From positions 41,078 to 105,077 of the forward strand of contig CAMCFA010000002.1 of assembly GCA_945873955.1 (NCBI GenBank): a stretch of DNA of 64,000 bases. Direction: 5' to 3'. A program made the position numbers and the translations under genes. The first letter of the stretch is position 1. The number at the start of each line of letters is the position of its first letter. Shown one piece after another: positions 35,542 through 44,174 of this stretch. The stretch comes from an uncultured Clostridia bacterium. Lineage in GTDB: Bacteria; Bacillota; Clostridia; Oscillospirales; Ruminococcaceae. Below the pieces are notes generated by a model. The model did no database searches, was not told the DNA's origin, and saw nothing but the letters and a program-made list of their open reading frames with translations.

Positions 35542-36418
35542 GCTGAAACGCCTACACAAGGCTATTCTCTGCATAATCTGCTCGGCGCTGTTCTTTGCGT
35601 TCATGAACATGTTCGTGCGGCTCTCCGGGGACGTCCCCACGATACAGAAGACCTTTTTCCGCAATCTGTTCGCGCTGTTCATCGCAAGCGGCGCTATGAT
35701 AAAGAACCGCTGCTCGATAGTCCCGCCGAAAGGCGCGCGGCTGGATCTCGTACTGCGCTCGGTGTTCGGCTATACCGGAGTTATCCTCAATTTTTACGCA
35801 GTCGGCAGGCTTAGTATTTCCGACGCCTCGCTGCTGAACAAGATGTCGCCGTTTTTCGCGATAATCTTCTCCGCGCTGATCCTAAAAGAGCGCGCCAACA
35901 AGATTCAGTGGGCGATAATCCTCACTGCGTTCGCCGGTGCGCTTTTCGTGATAAAGCCCTCCTTCCAGAACGCGGAGCTGGGCGCTTCTATCGCCGGATT
36001 CCTCGGCGGAATGGGCGCCGGGGCGGCGTACACCTTCGTCCGCCGGGCTACCGGAAAGGGCGTCAAGAGCTACTATGTGGTGTTCTTTTTCTCGGCATTC
36101 TCGACGCTGGCGGCTCTGCCGATCACACTGATCAACTTCCAGCCGATGTCGCTTTTCCAGCTTCTCATGCTGGTGGGCGCGGGGGTCAGCGCGGCGATAG
36201 CGCAGTTCTGCATTACCGCGGCGTACTCCTACGCTCCGGCGAAGGAGGTCTCAATCTACGACTACTCGCAGATAATCTTCGCGGCGGTAATTGGATTCTT
36301 CGTGCTGGATCAAGTTCCGGACGCCCTCAGCTTCGTGGGGTACGCGATAATAATTGCGGCGGCTTTTGCAATGTACAAATACAACAACCGAAAACAACCG
36401 GAGCAGGAAAGCAAGTAG
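35534..36418 (+). CDS. EamA/DMT-family transporter
   Basis: The 294-residue protein has about ten transmembrane helices in two EamA repeats (LCIICSALFFAFMNMFVRL at the start; the second repeat from ~145, GFLGGMGAGAAYTFVRRA). It is an inner-membrane exporter or importer of small metabolites of the drug/metabolite superfamily. The start at 35534 (MPKLKRLHK) overlaps pdxK. The substrate is unknown; linkage to a B6 kinase is the only hint. Confidence 0.85.
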   Translation: MPKLKRLHKAILCIICSALFFAFMNMFVRLSGDVPTIQKTFFRNLFALFIASGAMIKNRCSIVPPKGARLDLVLRSVFGYTGVILNFYAVGRLSISDASLLNKMSPFFAIIFSALILKERANKIQWAIILTAFAGALFVIKPSFQNAELGASIAGFLGGMGAGAAYTFVRRATGKGVKSYYVVFFFSAFSTLAALPITLINFQPMSLFQLLMLVGAGVSAAIAQFCITAAYSYAPAKEVSIYDYSQIIFAAVIGFFVLDQVPDALSFVGYAIIIAAAFAMYKYNNRKQPEQESK

Positions 36419-36439
36419 TGCAATTCCATAATACAAAAC

Positions 36440-36468
36440 AACGGTGCGGACTTACAATCCGCACCGTT
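36440..36468. terminator. Convergent terminator
   Basis: An 11-bp perfect stem AACGGTGCGGA / TCCGCACCGTT with a 7-nt loop lies between the convergent DMT transporter and dockerin genes, followed by T-rich sequence on the plus strand. It likely serves both. Confidence 0.85.
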
Positions 36469-36480
36469 ATATTATTTAAT

Positions 36481-39400
36481 TCACTTCATTCCAACAATAG
36501 ACCGCAGGATCGCCGCAGCGTCCACTGCATTCACAAAGCCGTCGTCGTTAAAGTCGCAGGTGTCGTCCAATTCCAGAAGTCCTATCACCATCTTGAGGAT
36601 CGCCGAAGCGTCTCTTGCGTCGATCGTGGTACTGTTATCGGCGTCGCCGGGAAGTCTTGTCTTGGTGTCCAGCATGAGAACGTAGTCGCCGGCAGCGCCC
36701 GGCTTCACCTGCGCCAGCCCGCTGCTTGCGGAAACCTTTGAGGTGGATACGAAATCCAGCATACGCGAATCTTCATTATAGCGGAACAGATTCACAAAAT
36801 GGTTCTTCTCCTTACAGCCGGTCTTGACGTACAGCATTGCTCCGATCTTGTTATAGCCGTAGAGGTGCATTCTTACGACCTCGCTGTCGCCGGAGCTGTC
36901 CACCAGCACAGACGGGATATACACGTCCTTGCTGCGGATACCTACGCTGACGCTTGCAACAGTCTTTTTGAGAGTCCCTGCGTCAACCACCCAGCTTATC
37001 ATGTCGTTCACCACGAACTCCACAGTGACCTTGCGCGACGCCGCAGTGTTGATTATATCCGCCGGAACAGAAGTAGTTCCATTGAGATAGATCACCACGC
37101 GTGAGCCGACCTCAGCCGCCTTTATCTTTAGCTGGAGCTGATCCCAGCCCTTGACGGCGCTTCCCTGCATTGTGGGCGGAGAAACCGTGTCATCGTCAGT
37201 GACAGGGGTATCCGTATTGTCCTTATCGGTGTCTGTTTCCTTGTCAGTGTCGGTATCTTTGTTATTGTCCTTATCTGTGGTCGAATTATCGGTGGAAGCG
37301 CTCTTATCACGGACAACAATATTAAAGTATGCCGTGCAGCCTTTATAGCTTACGGTAACTGAATGCTGTCCCAGAACCCAGCTATCAAAGTCCACCACCA
37401 TGTCGTCGTCCAGAGGAATGGTTTCAGTTGTTCCATCGACATAGTTTACCTTGATCTGTCCGCCGGATACGTTCAGTATCTCACCCAGGTAATATGAGTA
37501 TTTCGCCGGACGGTTCACCAGCTCTATCGACTTAACGCCGTAATCAAGCCCTATCGTAAAGATATATGTCGCCACAGAGCTGTTTTCTACATTCGGGTCA
37601 AGGGATTTTGCGTAGGTCCTTACCGTGTAGGTAACAATTTTGTTGTCTTCCTTTTTCAGCTTGAAGCTCCCGGTGTATTTCGTTCCGTTAGCTCCAGTGG
37701 TGGGATCAAGCTGTGAATTGATCGTGTAATATATCTCAGTGTTCGGGGTATCGCAGGTAAGCTTCAGCGTCAGCGTGTTCTCATACGAAACTCCGGGGGT
37801 GTAGTTTGGATAAGGTACATACGCTTTGTCCTTAGGCAAAGTAATAGTGTAATTGTACGAAACCACCTCGGAATCGTACATATTACCTGTCGGGTCCTTA
37901 GCATACGCACGAATTTTATAGGTCTTGGTGCTGTTCGCCTTGCCCTCCAGCTTGAATACGCCGTCATACTTCTTGAATGCGGTGAGCTTTGCAGTGGGGT
38001 CGGTGGTATAGTAGATGTCAGCGCCTACGGTGACAGTGTTCAGCGCGATCTCCAGCGACTGCTCATATTTTCCGGAATTATAGTTCGCAGTCGGGCTTTC
38101 CACAGTCTGCTTCGGGATTATCACCGTGTAAACAAACGTATTGACCGGGCTGTCCTTCATTCCGGCGGCGGTAGCTATTGCCTTGATATAATATGTAACT
38201 ATCTCGCCGGGAACGCCGGAGAGTACTATCGGAGCCGTATACGCCTTACCACCGCTTACCGTCGGCGACGGGATATTCGACGTAGTTCCGATCGTGTAAT
38301 AGATCACAGCATTCTGGTGCGCAGAGGACAGGGTGACCTTCGTTTCCTCATAGAACGCGCGCTCGCCCTCAGCCGAATCCGCAGGGGACGCGGTAGGCCA
38401 TGTGAGCGTTCCCGCCTCGCCTACAAAGACCTGTATCTTTGCGGTGTTCTGCCCGTATGAATACTCAATATAATCCGGCATTTCCACCGAGCCGGAAAGG
38501 GTAAATGTCTGAATGCTTGATTTTTTGGGGTCATAGGTGGGGGAAGAACTGCTCAGATCCCATGTCACAGGGTACTGCTTTTCCAGCAGAGTCCCGACGG
38601 GAGCTTCTATTTCTACCATTGTGGGGAGCAGCTTTCCTATATTGGTTATTGAAGTCCCGTTTTCCACCGTTATCGTAGTGCTGGGATCTACTATTTTAAA
38701 GTCCCTCAGCTTTTCCGTTTTCTCCGGGAAGGTGTAGGTTATCGTCAGTGTACCGCTGGAATTTGTGGTGCTTTTGGCTTCTTTTCCGTTGATGTAAACG
38801 TCCGGGGTGGAAAAGAACGCATACATGTTCTTGGGAGTGACCTCAACACTTATGGAATAGCGCGTATTATAGTCTGCCTTGCCGTGAGTGCTCTCACCCA
38901 GCCATGCGACAGAGGAAATCAGCGCGATACCGCCTCTTTCAAGGTCGGTTGCGTCCTCTGAAAGCTCCGCTGTGGTATCAAGCACCTTGCCGCCCACCGG
39001 AGGGTCGATATCAAGGTGTACCGTCGGGATATTGGTAAGCTCAGACGGTTCAAGGGTTATAGAATATACAAACGTTGCGACCTCACTGGTGCGGAAGCGC
39101 TCGTTATAAGCAATCGCCTTTATGTAGTAGGTCTTTGTCGCACCGACAACTCCGGCAAGATTGATACCGCTGCCGTACTTGAAGTTCGTGCTTGTTTCAA
39201 CGCCGCCCTGCGGGTCAGGTCCCTTTGCGTTTTCACTCAGCGTATAATAGATAGTTTCGGTGGAACTGAGCTTTACTGTGATACCGGAGTTATATTCGCC
39301 TTCGGAGGTAATAGCAGTAGGCGCGGGAAGCACATCAGCCGCCAGCACTTTAACATTTACATAGAGATAGTAGGTGGTGGTAGTGTCCTCGACCGGAGAA

Positions 39401-40164
39401 TTGGAGGGAATGTTGACCGTACCGCGTATCTTGAAGCTCTGCTCCTCGACGTCGTTGGGGTTGTACTTTGTAGATGTAGCAAAATCGAACGACCCGGTAG
39501 CGGTCTTCCATGTGATCGTGGAGCTTAAGGACAAAGTGTCGTCCTCGGTGCGGATAATTGCAGTGCTGGGTAGGCTGTTGAGTATCTGCTGCTCGGTAGA
39601 ATGACATGCAAGAGGGCTTATCGTGATCTCAGTGCTGCCGAGGGGTATCTCAGTAGTCTGGACAAACTCGGCGCTCTTTGTTCTTGCCAAGCGTGTAGCT
39701 GGGAAGCTCATCTTAGCAATAGCATATTCATTGTCCTCTATCTCAAAGTCGATATTTTTAAAAGCAGTTCCCTCTTTGTATAGCATGGAGAAACCGGGCG
39801 AAAAAGTATAATTCGCCTTATTTAGCCTATACTTGATCTCTACACGGTATGCCTTATTATATCCGGCATCCCCGGTGACCGGCGTCGTTGTACCGTCCAG
39901 ATACCATGTTACAGTTTTCTCCAGTATCTGTCCGGGTGTTAAGTCATTGTCGGTCTTTACATTTTCCGATGAAGCGTCCCAGAATGGCTCTCCGGCAACT
40001 GGAGCTTTCGGTTTCTGCAACAACGTTATGGCGCCGACAGGTGCAACATCAGCGAACGCGCTCCCCGCCGCATTGAGGATACCCCCCAGCGCAGAAGCGT
40101 CTGTCAATGTGAAGATCAGCGCCAAAGCAGTGAATACCGCCGTTATTCTTTGTTTTAGCTTCAT
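36481..40164 (-). CDS. Large secreted dockerin protein with CHB_HEX_C-type repeats
   Basis: The 1227-residue protein has a signal peptide (start MKLKQRITAVFTALALI, cleavage near ...SAFA). Four ~90-residue units ending YY(I/T)xKAxAxxxxxxxSxVxxFxYT recur at about 278-368, 588-681, 685-775 and 783-871 and look like chitobiase/beta-hexosaminidase C-terminal-type (FN3-like) domains; an Ig-like (Big_3) domain at ~876-950 and a D/T/K-rich linker (~951-998) follow, then a ~160-residue domain of unknown type. The end (1175-1227) is a type-I-like dockerin with two EF-hand repeats (GDADNSTTIDARDASAIL; DFNDDGFVNAVDAAAIL). No catalytic domain is recognised. It probably docks to a cohesin scaffold. Start chosen by GGAGGT ribosome site. 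Confidence 0.85.
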   Translation of the reverse strand: MKLKQRITAVFTALALIFTLTDASALGGILNAAGSAFADVAPVGAITLLQKPKAPVAGEPFWDASSENVKTDNDLTPGQILEKTVTWYLDGTTTPVTGDAGYNKAYRVEIKYRLNKANYTFSPGFSMLYKEGTAFKNIDFEIEDNEYAIAKMSFPATRLARTKSAEFVQTTEIPLGSTEITISPLACHSTEQQILNSLPSTAIIRTEDDTLSLSSTITWKTATGSFDFATSTKYNPNDVEEQSFKIRGTVNIPSNSPVEDTTTTYYLYVNVKVLAADVLPAPTAITSEGEYNSGITVKLSSTETIYYTLSENAKGPDPQGGVETSTNFKYGSGINLAGVVGATKTYYIKAIAYNERFRTSEVATFVYSITLEPSELTNIPTVHLDIDPPVGGKVLDTTAELSEDATDLERGGIALISSVAWLGESTHGKADYNTRYSISVEVTPKNMYAFFSTPDVYINGKEAKSTTNSSGTLTITYTFPEKTEKLRDFKIVDPSTTITVENGTSITNIGKLLPTMVEIEAPVGTLLEKQYPVTWDLSSSSPTYDPKKSSIQTFTLSGSVEMPDYIEYSYGQNTAKIQVFVGEAGTLTWPTASPADSAEGERAFYEETKVTLSSAHQNAVIYYTIGTTSNIPSPTVSGGKAYTAPIVLSGVPGEIVTYYIKAIATAAGMKDSPVNTFVYTVIIPKQTVESPTANYNSGKYEQSLEIALNTVTVGADIYYTTDPTAKLTAFKKYDGVFKLEGKANSTKTYKIRAYAKDPTGNMYDSEVVSYNYTITLPKDKAYVPYPNYTPGVSYENTLTLKLTCDTPNTEIYYTINSQLDPTTGANGTKYTGSFKLKKEDNKIVTYTVRTYAKSLDPNVENSSVATYIFTIGLDYGVKSIELVNRPAKYSYYLGEILNVSGGQIKVNYVDGTTETIPLDDDMVVDFDSWVLGQHSVTVSYKGCTAYFNIVVRDKSASTDNSTTDKDNNKDTDTDKETDTDKDNTDTPVTDDDTVSPPTMQGSAVKGWDQLQLKIKAAEVGSRVVIYLNGTTSVPADIINTAASRKVTVEFVVNDMISWVVDAGTLKKTVASVSVGIRSKDVYIPSVLVDSSGDSEVVRMHLYGYNKIGAMLYVKTGCKEKNHFVNLFRYNEDSRMLDFVSTSKVSASSGLAQVKPGAAGDYVLMLDTKTRLPGDADNSTTIDARDASAILKMVIGLLELDDTCDFNDDGFVNAVDAAAILRSIVGMK

Positions 40165-40204
40165 ACCATTACCTCCGGACGAGAATAAAGTTATACCTAG
40201 TATA

Positions 40205-40233
40205 ATTATATAATATTTTCCGATTTTAGTCAA
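40205..40233 (-). promoter_or_regulatory. Dockerin protein promoter
   Basis: Minus-strand -35 TTGACT (40228-40233) and -10 TATAAT (40205-40210), spacer 17 bp, giving a leader of about 35 nt. Confidence 0.82.
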
Positions 40234-40384
40234 GAGATTTGTTATTTATTTCATACCGCTTTTTTTCACAGAATAACATTCTATCTATATATTTATCGGC
40301 AGGTTTTAAAAAAAATGAAGTATTCCCGCTCAAAACAAATTCTTCCCCCGCCGGAATATTTTTTATAAAAAATGATTTACAGTA

Positions 40385-40413
40385 TTGACAAATGATTTTT
40401 TATATGCTATACT
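40385..40413 (+). promoter_or_regulatory. gntR-ABC operon promoter
   Basis: Perfect -35 TTGACA (40385-40390) and -10 TATACT (40408-40413), spacer 17 bp, 38 bp before the gntR start. Confidence 0.85.
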
Positions 40414-40421
40414 GTGATTAC

Positions 40422-40433
40422 TGTATATATACA
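40422..40433 (+). promoter_or_regulatory. Palindromic operator candidate for the GntR regulator
   Basis: The perfect 12-bp palindrome TGTATATATACA lies at about +3 to +14 relative to the predicted start, where a bound repressor would block initiation. YtrA-type GntR regulators generally bind such palindromes in their own promoter; the assignment is by position. Confidence 0.5.
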
Positions 40434-40451
40434 ATTTTCAAGGAGAACAGC

Positions 40452-40835
40452 ATGGACATAATTCTCAGCAACAGCTCTGACGAGCCTATCTACGCGCAGA
40501 TAATTTCGCAGATCAAAGCGCAGATACTCAGCGGAACGCTTTCACCCGGGGAGGCGCTGCCGTCAATGAGGACTCTTGCCGCGCAGCTCCGGATAAGCGT
40601 TATCACCACGAAACGCGCATACGAGGAGCTTGAACGCGAGGGCTTCATTGAGAACTTCACCGGGAAGGGCTGCTTTGTCAAGACGCAGAATACCGATTTC
40701 CTGCGGGAGGAAACGCTCCGCCAGACGGAGGAGCTTCTTGCGAAAGCCTGCGAAAAAGCGCGAATGTGCGGACTTTCCAGCGACGAGCTGAAAGAAATGA
40801 TCGACCTTGTTTATGGAGGAGAAAACGATGACTGA
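40452..40835 (+). CDS. GntR-family (YtrA-type) transcriptional regulator
   Basis: The 127-residue protein has an N-terminal winged helix (residues ~9-75: EPIYAQIISQIKAQILSG, GEALPSMRTLAAQLRISVITTKRAYEELEREGFIE) and only a ~45-residue C-terminal dimerisation tail, the YtrA subfamily pattern. Such regulators repress an adjacent ABC transporter operon and respond to cell-wall-active peptides. It overlaps the ATPase gene by 8 bp. A strong AAGGAG ribosome site defines the start at 40452. Confidence 0.92.
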   Translation: MDIILSNSSDEPIYAQIISQIKAQILSGTLSPGEALPSMRTLAAQLRISVITTKRAYEELEREGFIENFTGKGCFVKTQNTDFLREETLRQTEELLAKACEKARMCGLSSDELKEMIDLVYGGENDD

Positions 40836-41715
40836 AACCACACCCTGCGAAAATGCTATCGAAATAAGCGGAGTTACCAAGCGGTACGACGGCTTCACGC
40901 TGGACAACATCAACTTCAATGTGCCGGTGGGGAGCATTATGGGCTTTATCGGGCAGAACGGTGCCGGAAAGTCCACCACGATAAAGGCGATACTGAACAT
41001 TATCGGCATTGACAGCGGTAAGATCACAATTCTCGGCAAAGACCACATCAAGGACGAGTACGCGGTGAAATCCCAGATCGCTGCGGTGTTCGACGAGCTG
41101 CCGTTCCACGAGGGCTTCAATGCCGACCAGATATGCACCATGTTCAGCGGACTTTACCCGAACTGGGACAGGGAGAAGTACTACGCCTATCTGGAGCGCT
41201 TCGGACTGCCCCGGAAAAAGAAGCTGAAAGCCTTCTCAAAGGGCATGAAGATGAAGCTCCAGATCGCCACGGCGCTCTCCCACGGAGCGAAGCTGCTCAT
41301 CATGGACGAGGCTACCACCGGGCTTGACCCGGTAGTGCGCAACGAGATACTGGACATCTTCCGCGAGTATTTGCAGGACGAAACAAACAGCATACTGATG
41401 TCCTCACACATCACCAGCGACCTTGAAAAGATCGCCGACAGCGTGACCTTTATCGACAAGGGGAAGATACTGCTGTCCGGCGTAAAGGACGAGATACTGG
41501 AAAATCACGGGCTTCTGAAATGCAAGCGCGAGGAGCTTTCCCAGCTTGCGCCGGAGGACTACATAAGCGCGCGGATAAGCGATTTCGGCGCAGAGGCAAT
41601 GGTCGCAGACCGGGAGCTGTGCCGTAAGAAATACCCCGGCTTGCTGATTGAAAAGACCACACTTGAGGAAATAATGCTGTTCTATGTGAACCGCGAGAAA
41701 AAGGAGTGGAGCTGA
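40828..41715 (+). CDS. ABC transporter ATP-binding protein
   Basis: The 295-residue ATPase has Walker A GQNGAGKST (residues ~44-52), a signature-like FSKGMKMKL in place of LSGGQ (usual for the YtrB/BcrA group), Walker B LLIMDEATTGLDP and the SSHITSDLE switch histidine. With the two following permeases it forms an exporter or a drug-sensing system. It overlaps gntR upstream and the first permease downstream (TGATG). Substrate unknown. Confidence 0.93.
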   Translation: MTETTPCENAIEISGVTKRYDGFTLDNINFNVPVGSIMGFIGQNGAGKSTTIKAILNIIGIDSGKITILGKDHIKDEYAVKSQIAAVFDELPFHEGFNADQICTMFSGLYPNWDREKYYAYLERFGLPRKKKLKAFSKGMKMKLQIATALSHGAKLLIMDEATTGLDPVVRNEILDIFREYLQDETNSILMSSHITSDLEKIADSVTFIDKGKILLSGVKDEILENHGLLKCKREELSQLAPEDYISARISDFGAEAMVADRELCRKKYPGLLIEKTTLEEIMLFYVNREKKEWS

Positions 41716-42434
41716 TGAAAGCGCTGGTTTATCGTGAGCTTGTGCGTTCACGGCGGGTAGTTATATACACGCTTATCACGTCTGTATCGGCGGCATTGCT
41801 GTTCATTCTGTTTGCGCTTAGCTTCCGTGTGGGGAATTTCGCCCTGCTGCCGCAAATCATACGTGAAAAGGCTTTCGAGGTGATTAACACCTTTTCGCTG
41901 CCGATGATGGCTTTAATGGGTGGATTTATCATGATGTCGGCGGCGTACACGGATAACGAGAGCAGCAGGCTGTGGCGGATGTTCAAAAAGTCCACCCCGG
42001 TAACGCCGCTGAAATTTGCCGGGGCGAAGTACTTGATGCTGGGCTGCTGGCTGCTTGTGAGCGTAGTGTGCGCATTCCTGTTTTCGTGGCTGTTCTGCCT
42101 TGCGGCGGATATTCAGTTTACTTTGGGAAACCTTGCAACTGCGGTGGGCTGCCTTGAGGCGGTCCTGTTTTTGACAGTCGTATTTCAAGTTGTTCAGGCG
42201 TTTATGCGCACTTCTCAGGACAAGGCTGGACTGGTGCTTACCGCTGTATTTCTGGTACCTGTTGCGGTGGTGGGCTTTGTCTGCACCGAGAATGGCATAG
42301 ACCTCGGCATAACCCCGGAGAAGCTGACGGAGCTGTGCGTCACCCTGCTGCCGTTCACGCCGCTGATACTTGCCGGGATATTCGGGGCGGGAGTACTGCT
42401 CACGGCGGCGGCTTACAAAAGGAGGGAAAAGTAA
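41715..42434 (+). CDS. ABC-2 type permease, first subunit
   Basis: The 239-residue protein has six predicted transmembrane helices, starting MKALVYRELVRSRRVVIYTL. It has no recognisable motif beyond ABC-2 permease topology. It overlaps the ATPase stop and the next permease start by one base each (TGATG and TAATG), so the four genes are tightly coupled. The long membrane stretch FTLGNLATAVGCLEAVLFLT is typical of BcrB-like permeases. Confidence 0.82.
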   Translation: MKALVYRELVRSRRVVIYTLITSVSAALLFILFALSFRVGNFALLPQIIREKAFEVINTFSLPMMALMGGFIMMSAAYTDNESSRLWRMFKKSTPVTPLKFAGAKYLMLGCWLLVSVVCAFLFSWLFCLAADIQFTLGNLATAVGCLEAVLFLTVVFQVVQAFMRTSQDKAGLVLTAVFLVPVAVVGFVCTENGIDLGITPEKLTELCVTLLPFTPLILAGIFGAGVLLTAAAYKRREK

Positions 42435-43132
42435 TGCGGGGACTTATGTACAAGCAGCTTATGACCTTCCGCGCTCCGGCGCTGATGATAATTGGCTTAC
42501 AGCTTTTTCTGACGGCAACGGCTATGATGTCCTTTGCAGAGAATGAATTAAATCAGGGATTTATTGCGGTGTCAATGGTCGTGCCGTTTGTGCTTTTCTC
42601 TGTCACAAACGGCGAGCTGTTCCGCTATGACGAGCGGGAGAAATGGTGCAGCTTTGCGGCTTCCACGCCGCAGACCTCCAAAGGTCAGGTTCAGGTGAAA
42701 TATTATTTCACACTGGCGGCGAATTCGGTGATATTGTTCGTATGTATGCTTTGCGACGCTGTGTATATGGCGTTCGTGGGAGATACCTCAGCCTCCAGCA
42801 TTTCGGTAGGAGTGATGTTCTTCTGCCTTTCGCTGTTCATGAATGCGCTGGAATATCCGTTCTTCTTCCGCTTCGGCTCTGACCACGGCGGGCAGGTCAA
42901 GGGGGCTTCGACATGGGCTGTGATACTGCTGATACTTATATATCTGCTGTTCGGGGATATTTCGTTCCTGCTGAACGTAAATTTAGCAGAATTCTTATTG
43001 GGGCTTTTCAGCAGCACTGCGACGCTGTGGACTATGGCGTTGCTGCCCGTTATTTCGCTGGTGCTGTTCTACCTGTCCTATCTCGTTTCGCTTAAAATGT
43101 ACCGGAAAGGAATGGAAAGCTATGAGCAATAA
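42434..43132 (+). CDS. ABC-2 type permease, second subunit
   Basis: The 232-residue protein has six predicted transmembrane helices and begins MRGLMYKQLMTFRAPALMI, a pattern of ABC-2 permeases (the YtrC/D-like and PhenD-like short permeases). A FAASTPQTSKGQVQVKYY cytoplasmic loop resembles the ABC-2_4-type family. The start at 42434 overlaps the first permease stop. Two different short permeases imply a heterodimeric transmembrane channel. Its 3' end overlaps the CPBP gene by 11 bp. Confidence 0.82.
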   Translation: MRGLMYKQLMTFRAPALMIIGLQLFLTATAMMSFAENELNQGFIAVSMVVPFVLFSVTNGELFRYDEREKWCSFAASTPQTSKGQVQVKYYFTLAANSVILFVCMLCDAVYMAFVGDTSASSISVGVMFFCLSLFMNALEYPFFFRFGSDHGGQVKGASTWAVILLILIYLLFGDISFLLNVNLAEFLLGLFSSTATLWTMALLPVISLVLFYLSYLVSLKMYRKGMESYEQ

Positions 43133-44015
43133 GAGCCTTACAATACGCCGGATCGTCATATTCTGCGTGCTTGCGTTCCTGCCGGTGGCTATCATGGTGC
43201 TTCTGATGGACCTGTATTACGGCGAGCTTATTTTCGTGTCGGAAAAAGCGACAGTAGGCATTTACCTTTCCGGAATGCTTGGTATGATGTTCCCGGCGGC
43301 TGCAAATCTCCTCACTCGGCTTATAACCAAAGAGGGCATGGGAAACAACCTCCTTGCACTGAATTTCAAAGGACACGGCAGGTGGTATGCGGCTTCGGTG
43401 CTGGCGCCGCTGGGGGAGGTCGCTGTTGCAGCGGTGCTGCTTTGCACCATTTATCTGAACGGCATGAGCTTCGGAGAGATATTCCCCGCGGATGGTCTTT
43501 CGGACAAGACGGCTATCTTGCTGTTTCAGATAGAATATTCGATGATCGTGTTCTTCCCGGCGTTCGGTGAGGAATGGGGCTGGCGGGGCTACCTAATGCC
43601 AAAGCTGAGCGAGGTCATGGGCAAGCCCGCGGCGGTGGTCGTCGGCGGCGTCATCTGGGGACTGTGGCATGCGCCGCTGACTATATCCGGGCATAATTTC
43701 GGTGTGGACTACCCCGGCTACCCGTTCGTGGGGATACTGCTGATGTGCGTGCTGTGCATAGCGGACAACGCGTTCCTTACCCTGCTCACTGAAAAGACCG
43801 GCTCGATATATCCCGCGTCATTCTTCCACATGCTGAACAACAACTGCTCTATGCTGGTATTCCTAAGCATTTTCGGCAGCCCTCAAGCGGTGGAAGCTGC
43901 TAATGGTATCCCGACAGTGCAGGCGTTTCTGACAATAATGCTGCCGCCGACAGTGCTTCTGGGAGCGGGGAGCTTCATACTCCTGCTGAAGAAACGCAAG
44001 CCCGACGCCTGCTGA
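43122..44015 (+). CDS. CPBP-family intramembrane glutamic protease
   Basis: The 297-residue membrane protein carries all three CPBP (Abi/CAAX) motifs: EExxxR as E150-E151-W-G-W-R155, the second-helix histidine H183 in WGLWHAP, and H236-x3-N240 in FFHMLNNN. These families act as CAAX-type prenyl proteases or as self-immunity factors against bacteriocins. Being last in the GntR-ABC operon supports an immunity or peptide-processing role. It is 14 nt within the preceding gene and ends before a strong terminator. Confidence 0.88.
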   Translation: MSNKSLTIRRIVIFCVLAFLPVAIMVLLMDLYYGELIFVSEKATVGIYLSGMLGMMFPAAANLLTRLITKEGMGNNLLALNFKGHGRWYAASVLAPLGEVAVAAVLLCTIYLNGMSFGEIFPADGLSDKTAILLFQIEYSMIVFFPAFGEEWGWRGYLMPKLSEVMGKPAAVVVGGVIWGLWHAPLTISGHNFGVDYPGYPFVGILLMCVLCIADNAFLTLLTEKTGSIYPASFFHMLNNNCSMLVFLSIFGSPQAVEAANGIPTVQAFLTIMLPPTVLLGAGSFILLLKKRKPDAC

Positions 44016-44038
44016 GAATACGCCAAAATAGCCTACCT

Positions 44039-44077
44039 AAAGCCACCTTTGAATTACTCGTCGGAAAGGTGGCTTTT
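44039..44077 (+). terminator. Terminator of the GntR-ABC-CPBP operon
   Basis: A 12-bp stem AAAGCCACCTTT / AAAGGTGGCTTT with a 14-nt loop lies 24 bp after the CPBP stop and is followed by T-rich sequence. Confidence 0.88.
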
Positions 44078-44111
44078 GTGTATTATTCATCATTTTACCA
44101 TAAAATTGTTA

Positions 44112-44140
44112 TTGTCAGCGGCGCTGAACAGTGGTATAAT
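44112..44140 (+). promoter_or_regulatory. DUF308 gene promoter
   Basis: -35 TTGTCA (44112-44117) and perfect -10 TATAAT (44135-44140), spacer 17 bp. A CAGCG/GCGCTG palindrome lies in the spacer and may be a regulator site. Confidence 0.78.
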
Positions 44141-44174
44141 ATATATGAATAAAAACACAAATGGAGGTATAAGC

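Noticed and set aside
40265..40380. Possible terminator or element between the dockerin and gntR promoters
   Set aside because: A weak TATTCC/GGAATA pairing with a long loop is flanked by T-runs, but no transcript is expected to enter from either side.
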